64,000 bases of DNA from Solea solea (Eukaryota > Chordata > Actinopteri > Pleuronectiformes > Soleidae): contig NC_081151.1 of NCBI RefSeq assembly GCF_958295425.1, positions 12,012,606-12,076,605 of the forward strand, read 5' to 3'. A program made the translations under genes and the position numbers. The notes beneath the pieces are model-generated. The model worked only from the letters and a program-made list of their open reading frames with translations. It had not been told where the DNA came from and did not search any database. Below are positions 38,431-47,761 of this stretch, piece by piece (position 1 is the stretch's first letter; every line of letters starts with the position of its first letter).

Positions 38431-39804
38431 CTACTGAAACTTTCTCCTAATCCTCTTCTTTTTTTTCCCATAGTTTTCTTTGCTCGACCACTCAGGATAC
38501 CGCTGCTCATGGAGATCCCTCAGTCTGTCTGCCTCCTGGAAATATTTGTTTTTCTCCTGCTTAGGCAGGTGTGCCCACCTATTTCCAAGTTCACTGTTCA
38601 CAATTGCACTGTCATGGACATTCAACTCTGCGACCACCTTTAACCTCTGCTCCTGCCTGAATAGCATGAAGGCATTGAGTGGTTTCTTGATGTAGGGTTT
38701 CTCAATGTTCTGCTGGGTGGCACCTTTTCTCCTCCGGGACATGATGGGATTTGGAGGAGAAACAGTTGGAAACAAAGTGGGAATGAAGGCCTCATGTGGA
38801 AAAGCATACACCAACTCGCCATTCGCTATTGCAACAGGAAACAAGTTCCCCTGTACGCATTGAGGGATCATCACAGCAGACATGTTTTTGTTCTGTCCGT
38901 GATCTGGCTGGCTGCACAGTTGAGCAGAGAAGGGCGGAGGGAGGAGGTCAAAACATTGCTCTTCAGGGAAGGTGAAGGGAGGTGGTGGGTGGAAGTCACA
39001 CAGTGACTCTTGAGGGACAGGAAGACAATTGGCTGGCTGTCTCCTCAGCTCCTCCAGCACTGCCTGGAGAGTGTCTTCTCTGTTGGGTTCACAATCTTTA
39101 GCAGGGACATGTAGCTGGTCATTTGTTTCTTTCTTAATCATCTCCATGATGTGTTCCATTCTACTGGGGTCAAACTGTGGCTGTTCTGGGACAAGAAACT
39201 GGTTGGCTGTCTTTTCCAGTGCCTCCAACATTGCCTGGAGAAGGCTTGATCTATTGGGGGCACATTCCTTATCATGGAAATTTAGCTGATCTTTTTTGTC
39301 TCTCTTTGATGTATCCACCATAAACCCCAGTCCACTGGGGTTACACTGTGGTGTGTAAGGGACAGATAGCGGGTCTTTTGTCTCTTTCTTGATTGTTTCA
39401 ACCAAAGGCCCTGGTTCACAGGAATTACACTGAGGCTGCTTAAGGTCAGGTAGCTGGTATTCTGTCTCAATCTTAATTGCTTCCACCCTGAACTCCAATT
39501 CACTGGGATTACACTGTGTCTGTTTAGGGAAAAATATATGTTTTTTTGTCTCTCTCTTTATCGTCTCCACCATAGGTTCCATTCTATTGGGGTTGCACTG
39601 TGGCTGCTGAGGGCCAGGTGGTGGGTTGACTGTTTCTTCCAGCCACACCTGTAAAATATCCTGGGGAAGGTCTGGACCATTGGGGTCAGCGACCGTTAGA
39701 TGGTCATCTATCTCTATCCACATCGACTGCATCATTTCCTGGAGAAGGTCTGGTCCATTATTCATGGCTTCATCCAGTTCCTCCATCTCTGCAATGAAGT
39801 CCAT
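38431..39804 (-). CDS. TCF/LEF-like HMG-box protein, copy A (intronless)
   Basis: Single uninterrupted frame, 457 aa, TAG stop at 38431-38433. I start at the ATG at 39804 because copy B starts with the same MDFIAE and the context is good (A at -3, G at +4); the open frame extends three codons upstream to a GTG only. Residues 1-66 are acidic and leucine-rich. Residues 67-264 hold tandem ~28-residue repeats (type A like QCNP...ETIKKETKDQL, type B like PNREDTLQAVLEEL). Residues 271-352 are proline-rich and include GNLFPVAIANGELVYAFP. SRRRK at 356-360 may be nuclear targeting. The HMG box is 372-440, with PLNAFML, the TCF/LEF rather than SOX version, including the asparagine and methionine used for minor-groove contact. 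The basic tail NYGKKKKRIRRK (444-455) also follows TCF/LEF. No beta-catenin-binding segment is recognisable. It is likely a sequence-specific nuclear DNA-bending protein; targets are unknown. Confidence 0.85.
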   Translation of the reverse strand: MDFIAEMEELDEAMNNGPDLLQEMMQSMWIEIDDHLTVADPNGPDLPQDILQVWLEETVNPPPGPQQPQCNPNRMEPMVETIKRETKKHIFFPKQTQCNPSELEFRVEAIKIETEYQLPDLKQPQCNSCEPGPLVETIKKETKDPLSVPYTPQCNPSGLGFMVDTSKRDKKDQLNFHDKECAPNRSSLLQAMLEALEKTANQFLVPEQPQFDPSRMEHIMEMIKKETNDQLHVPAKDCEPNREDTLQAVLEELRRQPANCLPVPQESLCDFHPPPPFTFPEEQCFDLLPPPFSAQLCSQPDHGQNKNMSAVMIPQCVQGNLFPVAIANGELVYAFPHEAFIPTLFPTVSPPNPIMSRRRKGATQQNIEKPYIKKPLNAFMLFRQEQRLKVVAELNVHDSAIVNSELGNRWAHLPKQEKNKYFQEADRLRDLHEQRYPEWSSKENYGKKKKRIRRKFQ

Positions 39805-40136
39805 GATTTGCACAGAACATATGTTTCTTCAGTCTTGCTGTTGCTGCTCACTTTGGTGTGAGTTTGCTAAGTGAATGGAATACAAGCTAAATGCTAGTGT
39901 TCTACTCAGTTTTGAATCAAGCAGGCTGTACACTGAGTATGTTAATACACTGAGTATGTAAAGTGTACCTTTAATGCCTTTATTACAAAGGCACTTCTCT
40001 TAATATATTCAAACATGTGACAAAGGCTTCAGGAAATCACTTCCTTTTTGTCTTCTAATAATTTATTTTTGCAGCCCTCCACCAGCCCCCCACCAATGAG
40101 GTGAGGAGGTGGAGAAATGGGAACCAGAGAGCTCTC
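39805..40136. promoter_or_regulatory. 5' flank of HMG copy A
   Basis: The flank aligns in patches with that of copy B (AGCTAAATGCTAGT; CTTTAATG-CTTTATTACAAA-GCAC), so the duplicated unit reaches about 39995. No TATA box is convincingly placed. A short direct repeat ACACTGAGTATGT occurs at about 39930-39960. The rest separates the gene from a gypsy fragment. Confidence 0.4.
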
Positions 40137-41405
40137 TTATACTGGTTTAAGCTTGGAGACATGGAAGGTGGTATAGACCCGCATGGACCTGGGGAGCCTG
40201 AGCCTCACTGCCACTGGGTTGATGATCTTTTGAACCTCAAACGGCCCGACAAACCGAAGAGCCAGCTTCTTGGACTCCACCCTCAGAGGAAGATCACGGG
40301 TGGAGGGCCAGACCCTCTGTCCTGGTTGGTACTCCAGCTCCTGGGAGCGATGGCGGTTGGCAGTGGTTGTGTAGCAGCCGGCGACCCGAAGAAGGGCGGC
40401 TCGGGCTCGAATCCAAGTCCTGCGGCAGCGAAGGATGAAAGCCTGGACAGATGGGCAAGCGCTCTCTCGCTCCAGGGCTGGGAACAGGGGTGGCTGGAAG
40501 CCGTATGTACATTGGAAGGGGGAGAGGCCTGTTGCAGAGCTGGTTAAAGTGTTGTGGGCGTAGTCGACCCACAGGAGTTGTTCGGACCAGGACGATGGGT
40601 GTTGGGATGTCATGCAGCAGAGGGCCGTCTCCATCTCCTGATTCTTGCGTTCAGTCTGGCCATTGGACTGGGGATGGAAACCCGAGGACAGGCTGATGGT
40701 GGCCCCCAGGAGCGAACAGAACTCCCTCCAGAAGACAGAAGCAAACTGGGGACCCTAGTCCGAGACCACATCAACCGGGATGCCATGGAGACGGACGACG
40801 TGGTTCAGCAGTAGCTCGGCAGTTCCCTTGGCAGAAGGGAGATTCTGTAGCAGCACAAAGTTTTCCATCTAGCTGAACTGGTCCACCACCGTCAGGATGG
40901 TAGTGTTGCCGCTGGATGGTAGTAGAACGGTGACAAAGTCCATGGAGATGTGGGACCAGGGGCAATGAGGCAGGGGGAGCAGAAGACCAGCTGGAGCCTG
41001 GAGGGAGGGCTTGTGTTGACTGCAGGTAGGGCAGGCATTGACGAACCCCCGAGTGTCCTCACCGAACCTCCGAGTGTCCGTTGGATCCCTGGGTGGCAGG
41101 TGAGTCTGGAACTGTGAGCCCACGGGAGAACCTCGAACCGGAGGTTAGGGGGGATGAACAGCCGATCTGGGTCTGGCCTGGTCCTGAACGGCAGCCATGA
41201 CTCTCTCTTCAACCTCCCAGGTGAGTGTCGCAACCAGACGAGAAGACGGCAGAATGGTGTCAATGTCGGCAGTCTCCCCCTCCTCGTTCAGGAACTGGCG
41301 GGACAAGGCGTCGGGCTTGACGTTGTGGGATCCTGACCGATATGAGAGGGAGAAGTTAAAACAAGTTGGGAAGAGCGACCACCACAGAATTAAGCCTCCT
41401 GGCGG
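40137..41405 (-). mobile_element. Ty3/gypsy pol fragment: RNase H end and integrase, degenerate
   Basis: On the minus strand from 41405 down: the end of RNase H (FNFSLSYRSGSHNVKPDALS, about 41365-41305), then the integrase zinc-binding region (CHPG, then NACPTCSQ near 41040), then the DDE core. The first Asp is in SMDFVTVL (about 40945), the second in VVSD-stop-GPQFAS (about 40760), and Glu in [15 protein letters not shown] (about 40650-40620). The C-terminal domain runs to FHVSKLKPV and a stop at 40137. In-frame TAG codons follow DQFS and VVSD, and indels break the frame. Gag, protease, RT and LTRs are absent. At 41405 it is joined directly to a Tc1 element. Confidence 0.85.
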
Positions 41406-42766
41406 ACTGAAATATCACATGGTCATAAGTATTCAGACCCTTTGCTCAGTATTGAGTAGAAGCACCCTTTTGAGCTAGTACAGCCATGAGTCTTCTTGGG
41501 AATGATGCAACAAGTTTTTCACACCTGGATTTGGGGATCCTCTGCCATTCTTCCTTGCAGATCCTCTCCAGTTCTGTCAGGTTGGATGGTGAACATTGGT
41601 GGACATCCATTTTCAGGTCTCTCCAGAGATGCTCAATTGGTTTAGGTCAGGGCTCTGGCTGGGCCAGTCAAGAATGGTCACAGAGTTGTTCCGAAGCCAC
41701 TCCTTCGTTATTTTAGCTGTGTGCTTAGGGTCATTGTCTTGTTGGAAGGTGAACCTTCGGCCCAGTCTGAGGTCCTGAGCACTCTGGAAGAGGTTTTCTT
41801 CAAGGGTATCTCTGTACTTGGCCACATTCATCTTTCCTTCAATTACAACAAGTCGTCCTGTCCCTGCAGCTGAAAAACACCCCCATAGCATGATGCTGCC
41901 ACCACCATTTTTCACTGTTGGGAATGTATTGGGCAGGTGATGAGCAGTGCTTGGTTTTCTCCATACATACCACTTAGAATTAACGCCAAAAAGTTCAATC
42001 TTGGTCTCATCAGACCAGAGAATCTTATTTCTCAGAGTCTGGGAGTCCTGCATGTGTTTTTTTGGCAAACTCTATGCAGGCTTTCATATGTCTTGCACTG
42101 AGGAGAGGCTTCCATCGGGCCACTCTGCCATAAAGCCCCGACTGGTGGAGGGCTGCAGTGATAGTTGACTTTGTGGAACTTTCTCCCATCTCCCTACTGC
42201 ATCTCTGGAGCTCAGCCACAGTGATCTTTGGGTTCTTCTTTACCTCTCTCACCAAGGCTCTTCTCCCACGATTGTTCAGTTTGGCTGGACGGCCAGGTCT
42301 AGGAAGAGTTCTGGCCATCCCAAACTTCTTCCATTTAAGGATTATGGAGGCCACTGTGCTCTTAGGAACCTTGAGTGCTGCAGAAATGATTTTGTAACCT
42401 AAGCCAGATGTGTGCCTTGCCACAATTCTGTCTCTGAGCTCCTTGGGCAGACAGGTGTGTGCCTTTCCTAATCAAGTCCAATCAGTTTATTTAAACACAG
42501 CTGGACTCCAATGAAGGAGAAGAACCATCTCAAGGAGGATCAGAAGAAATGGACAGCATGTGAGTTAAATATGAGTGTCACAGCAAAGGGTCTGAATACT
42601 TATGACCATGTGATATTTCAGTTTTTCTTTTTTAATAAATTTGCAAAAATGTCAACATTTCTGTTTTTTTTCTGTCAAGATGTGGTGCTGAGTGTACATT
42701 AATGAGAAATAAAATGAACTTTTTAGATTTTAGCAAATGGCTGCAATGAAACAAAGAGTGAAAAAT
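41406..42766 (-). mobile_element. Truncated Tc1/mariner element
   Basis: Inverted copies of CACATGGTCATAAGTATTCA / TGAATACTTATGACCATGTG lie near 41416 and 42594, with CTGAAATATCACATGG extending the left copy to the junction with the gypsy fragment. The right side continues ~140 bp further (to the GAAACAAAGAGTGAAAAATT segment), so terminal repeats of this family are long. Here the left one is cut short and the right one lacks its outer tip. The transposase is dead. Confidence 0.85.
41446..42465 (-). pseudogene. Tc1-type transposase pseudogene
   Basis: Minus strand. The N-terminal part (LPKELRDRIVARHTSG, then a helix-turn-helix domain with GRPAKLNNRGRRALVREVKK) is open to about 42025. A 1-base shift in the A7 run read on the minus strand (T7 at 42057-42063) moves the frame into the DDE domain: [38 protein letters not shown] and SQSPDLN. 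A second 1-base deletion just after SPDLN (near 41640) breaks the [10 protein letters not shown] block. The frame then runs to TGA at 41446-41448. Catalytic D, D and E positions remain recognisable, but the two frameshifts rule out a functional enzyme. No ATG was found for the N-terminus. Confidence 0.85.
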
Positions 42767-43269
42767 TGTCAGTGCTTGTTTGTAAATAGTGTGCATAAGA
42801 GTTTCTTCACTGATGCATTCTAATCGATGTTCTGTGGTAGTCGTACACATACCAAAGTGAACCTCCTTTACATCAATATTTGAAAAAGTCATGTAATGAT
42901 GACAGGGGAACAATTATGTTTTCAAACTGTGGCAGTATTAACAAGGAAAAAGAAAGTGAATGTGCTTGTGAACAGATATGGGCAGTGACTCACGTGCATA
43001 TGTAACTGATATAGAGTGATATTTATTCATTTTTATTTAAAAACAGGGTTAAAGTGATTCTTCTTTTTGGAAATGACTTTGAAATAAAACCTTCCCAGTT
43101 TACAGCTGATGCTGGGGTGCACAAAACTCTGCTAAAAAGTTGGTAGAGGTTTGGAAATCTGCAAATGTCATTGATCACGTCGCTCACCGTAAACGATACA
43201 CGCCTTGATATGCTCTTCAATAAATACTTTCTCGACACACGCTTTGAGGCACTGGCACAGTATGTCCCA
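42767..43269. other. Non-coding DNA
   Basis: No feature recognised. Confidence 0.5.
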
Positions 43270-43540
43270 TCACTAGCTATGAGAGAGGAAGAACAAGGAC
43301 GAGGATAAATGAATAAGGATGAGAATGAAGGAGAACTTTGAGAGGCTATAAAGAGAGTGCAGAGAGGTGTGAAACTTAGAGCTGCAGCTGTGAGCTCCAA
43401 TTGAGAAGTTTGAGATGTTCGAAGGTTTGTACTGCAATGGAGGGGGATGAGAAGATGGATGAAATGTGATAAAAAAAAAAAACTTTTTGTGGAGGGGTAG
43501 CATTACACTTCTCAGTGTACAGCCTGCTGGAAATTATTAT
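43270..43540 (-). repeat. Copy of a ~230-bp repeat, inverted relative to the copies at 53.4 kb
   Basis: AAGGATGAGAATGAAGGAGA (43316-43335), GGATGAGAAGATGGATG and CTCAGTGTACAGCCTGCTGG (43511-43530) are found as reverse complements, in order, at 53400-53660. The class is unknown and no terminal repeats were seen. It lies upstream of HMG copy A, beyond the gypsy/Tc1 block. Confidence 0.65.
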
Positions 43541-44204
43541 TAGAAGTGTGATTGGTGTGAAAAGCATGAAAAAAAAGAGGACAGAGATAAAAGTGTGTCA
43601 CAACATTACAAAACAAACAGGATAGGAAGCTGTGCCAATATAGAGAGGACACGGAAGTCAATGTGCCATGCTGAGTCAGTTGAAGCTAAAGATGCTAAAC
43701 ACAAGCGAACTGTCTAAAAAGAAGCAGGTTTTATGTCCCTACCCCTTCTTCAAGTCACATCTGTCCATCTGCTAATCTGCAAGCACTGATGTCCTTTGAT
43801 GACTTTGAAATGATAGCCATCTTTATTTGGCCATCAAAAATATTTGAATTCTTTTGATCTAATCTGGCATCACAAATAATGAAAGTAACATGATATCACC
43901 AGTCTATGAATTCAAGGAACACCTGTCGACCTGTTAATCGCATAACTGAACAACGGTTTGCTTGACTGCCTTCAAACTTGGCAGACACCAGTGTATGCAA
44001 TGCAATAGAAATGCGACAGATACATTGCTAAACGGGCACTTCCGGACACCTAAAGTCAGTCATGCTGAGTCTGTTGAAGACAGATGCAGCCAGAAATTCA
44101 AATGTGGTGACAGCCCATAATTCATTGTCAGTGTATATCTGTTGATCTTCCAGAATGCAGCTCAACTATGGAAGCATCTATTTTATTATATGGCATGGAA
44201 CATC
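43541..44204. other. Non-coding, probably repeat-derived
   Basis: Related phrases recur at 43670 and 44063 (CATGCTGAGTC-GTTGAAG), suggesting repetitive origin. The TGATGACTTTGAA block at 43797 also recurs at 53906. No gene recognised. Confidence 0.4.
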
Positions 44205-44460
44205 CATCCATTTTCAAGCGCTTTGTCTATACGCAAGGGTTGCGGGGGGGGGCTGTGCCAATCTCGGCTGACATAGTGATATAGGTGATAGTTCCAAAAA
44301 CCACCTGCTCCATTTTTGAAAGTACTGAAGTAATTCAAAATTACTTTACAAAACAGACTGACAATTATTTATCCAGGTACTCCGGTCTTAGTGGACACGC
44401 CTTTCGACCTGTGTCAGCTGGGATTGGCTCATGTGGAGAATAAAGCAGTATATTGTTTTC
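44205..44460. mobile_element. Two SINE tail fragments
   Basis: CATCCATCCATTTTCAAGCG with a G-run and CAATCTCGGCTGACATAG (44206-44290) is a tail in minus orientation. GTGTCAGCTGGGATTGGCTC with GGAGAATAAAGCAG (44410-44455) is a tail in plus orientation. Both match the family at 35.5 kb. Confidence 0.6.
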
Positions 44461-44709
44461 TGATCTGCTGGGCTAATCAGCAACCCAGTCGACCTCTTTG
44501 TCCATTTGGACGTCTTCTCTGTCCTTCTCTGTATCGCTTCCTTTGACTGCATAGGAGGAAGACGATGTAAGTCTAAAATAGAAAAAAAAATTTGAAATGG
44601 TTTAAACATGAATATGATGTTTTACCAATACCCACTGGACTGGACATCTCTATGTTAAATGTGATCTGACCTTCATCCTGATCTGTTTGAGGACTGAGTC
44701 AACATGTAA
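44461..44709. other. Non-coding DNA
   Basis: No feature recognised beyond a short A-tract near 44580. Confidence 0.4.
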
Positions 44710-44965
44710 GAATAATATTTATACATACATATATACAACTCAAATATTGAAACTTGTGTATAATATAAAGTCAATACCCATGGACTGAAGTAGTTTATGT
44801 CTTTGGGTCTTTTCATTGTGACGATTTTGGCTCACATTTAACAAGAACCCAAAATTCAGTATCTCAAAAAATTAGAATATGGTGAAAAAGTTCACTATTG
44901 TAACTTTATGGTGTCACATGCCAATCAGCTAATCAACTCAAAACACTTTCCTGGAGCTGGTGGAG
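44710..44965 (+). mobile_element. Fragment of a second Tc1-like transposon
   Basis: CAGTATCTCAAAAAATTAGA, then ATGGTGAAAAAGTTCA and CCAATCAGCTAATCAACTCA (44857-44942), are wording characteristic of the subterminal region of a common fish Tc1-like element. The transposase gene and the outer ends are absent. Confidence 0.55.
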
Positions 44966-47714
44966 CCCTATAGCTAGTTGTTATAACAGAAATAGGTCAT
45001 ATAGGGCTTGACTGCAATATATTTTATTATTAATGGTTCAAGTGACCACAATAGAAAATGTGATTGAATGGACATTCCTTAATGTGAACAGGACCATTCT
45101 TATGAATTGGAAAGAACATTGAATGGGTTTTTTTTTGCGTAAATCTCTTGCTCAAGGACTTTATAGATCTGATAATGATGGAACATGCAGCCTCAGCCAT
45201 CAGAGACTCTACCCAGATAATGGCTTGGAACCATGAACACTATAAAATACTACATATAAAAAAAAAAAATAATAAGCTATGTGCAATGTCCAATAAGCCA
45301 AGCTAGCACAGTGAAAAATATGTCTTGGATATAGAAGACAGCAGTTCTGTCCAAACAAAATACTCTCTACTTTCATGATCTCCTGAGCAGTTATCTGTAA
45401 CTTTTTACTGCATCAGACGTCTGACACGTGTGTACACTGTCTGATGTGATCTAATAATGTATCCATAAAATAAAATCATGCTTCTCCCTATACAAGCTCT
45501 TAAAAGAATTTGGAAAAAAGATATTTGTGTATTGTTTATATTATAGTTGCTTATGTGTCATAATCACAACTCAGTGTCATATAAATCAAATGATCTGGGA
45601 GAGAAATAGAGACGCCTTTACTAATTCTGTCCTGTCACAGGACAGTTCAGAGTAACACAACGAAAATCTCTGCTAACTTTATTTAAAATTCCTAAAGATG
45701 AAGAAATGAAGTAGAGAAGAACAGAAGGAGCTCCCACTGTGAGACTGCAGCTACACCAGCTCTGTGTGTAAAGTATGATCTTAAACTGCAATTGACATGG
45801 TGAAATTGGAGCGTCTGTTTGTTACACAGGTGATTTCATACTGAAATATTTTGTACAAACACTGACGGGTAGCAATATTCATAGACTTTGGACCCCACTA
45901 AAGTAAGTGGGCCAGTATGTGTCTGTGCCAAGGTATTAGGAGGAGAGGACAGAACTCCACCTGCCAACACAAACTCACTTACACAGTTTAGACAAGACCA
46001 AAAGCAGCTGAACGCATGTCTCTGTTGAACAGAAAGTTTAATACCAGTGCATTTGCATTTATTTTCGGCAAAAACAGCAATGTTTGCAGACTGGTCCCTG
46101 CTAAAGCATGTAGGTCAGTATGTCTGTGTGTGTGCATGTGTGTTTGGCTCCTCCAATAGACAGGCCACGAGTGTTCCAGAGCAGAGATTTTGCATAATTT
46201 GAAACAAGTGCGAGTAAAACAAAAAAATAAATGCTTTTAAAATGTGCAATTAGCTGGCTGTCTTTTCATGTATCCGCCAAATCAAATACATAATAGGTGT
46301 TTTTCATCAGACTATGGCAGTAATCACCGAGTTGCACTTCAACATGCTGACATTTGAAAAGCAATTAGTTTAGTTCCTTAATCCACATTTCAATAAACGT
46401 TTGCTTAGTGTGTGAGTGATTAGTTTATGATGACATGAAATAAGGACACAAACACTGTAATGAGGATATTCATGGAACGAACGTGTTATCACACCATAAA
46501 TTCATAGTTGATAAGATTATAATTGTATATTGATAAAAGTGATATTGTTCCAAGTTTGATGTGTCTCTACTTGCGAGGAAGTGTGTGTTTATAGAAACAA
46601 ATATTTAAAGTGGTACTATGCAGTATTTTTAACGTTAATTTAACAACCTTGGAGTCATTGAGATGTTAAATGTCTTGTTGTGGAGAGATTGGGGACTGTC
46701 TCCACTCTCCTACCGTCTTTTAGCTAAAAACCAGCCTTGCGATATCAAAGCTGCTGACCTGGAGTCCTCAGAATCAGGAGGTCTTGCGAGAAACACAAAT
46801 TGCTTTTATGGCACTACACAAACACACACAGGTACTGGCTATAAGATCAAGGCAGCACTAGCGTTATTTTAGATGTTCATCATGGAAGAGACGGCAAAGA
46901 AGGAGCAGATAAAATCTAGGGGCCTCTCAAAAGTAAACAATCAGACTGGCTCTTTTGAATGCCAAAAACTGACAACCACAATAGCATGCAAAATGGATGA
47001 TAGCTTAGCGTTCTTGCTGTTGCACTTATAAGCATATTTGGGATAAACTCTCTGTTCTCTATGCATTTATGTGTTTTTGCACTTTCTAGATGTTTGGTAT
47101 GGTTCGAAAGACCATTTTTATGAACAAGGTGTGTTGCTGGTTTATTTTCAGTGGGTGATTGGCTGTTCTCCTACCGGCATGGACGTGGCTTCGCGGCTTG
47201 CGAAGCATTAGTGTTTGGAAAACAAATGCACATGGATGAGTGAGGATAAAGCGATAGACACAAGGGGAAGCTTGTTTTTTAAAGTTCCACTTTGAAACTC
47301 CAAGGTTTGCTGTGTACATGCAATAAGGATAGATTAAGCTGTGGTAAAGAGTTATATTGCTGGAAGGATTTTATGAATAAACAAACTTTACTCAAGAATC
47401 CAAATGGTCTTTTTTAAACATACATATTGAATTTTTTTATATATATATGTAAACAATAATGCTTGCTCAGTGCAGCCTTGTTAAATCGTCATCTGGACGA
47501 GAAACTGCAGGATTCAAAATTGACTGAGAAAAACAATATGATTTTATGCTCAGAGGAGCTGCTGAGGACGGACAACATGAGGCAAACTGCTTCCTTTTTG
47601 GTTTGTATTTGCAGTGAATGACTGTATCTGTGTCAGATTTTGTTTTCAGGTCTGATCATAGCCACTACTTCATTGATACTTCTGTGCCTGTACTTGATTT
47701 TCCTCTTAATCTAA

Positions 47715-47715
<1 letters not shown>
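44966..47715. other. Non-coding DNA
   Basis: The segment starting near 46608 (AAAGTGGTACTATGCAGTAT) resembles the end of a dispersed MITE family, but its partner was not found. No gene recognised. Confidence 0.45.

Positions 47716-47760
<45 letters not shown>
47716..47760. repeat. (TA)n microsatellite
   Basis: About 20 TA dinucleotides at the left edge of the LINE remnant; possibly derived from its 3' tail. Confidence 0.9.
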
Positions 47761-47761
47761 C

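Noticed and set aside
39805..39813. Upstream GTG as start of HMG copy A (three extra residues)
   Set aside because: The codon is GTG, not ATG; copy B begins at the MDFIAE methionine, and the internal ATG has better context.
38480..39874. Plus-strand frames opposite the HMG genes (for example 38480-38695, 39626-39874, 51591-51806)
   Set aside because: Antisense shadows of the real minus-strand genes, mirrored in both copies only because the genes are duplicated.
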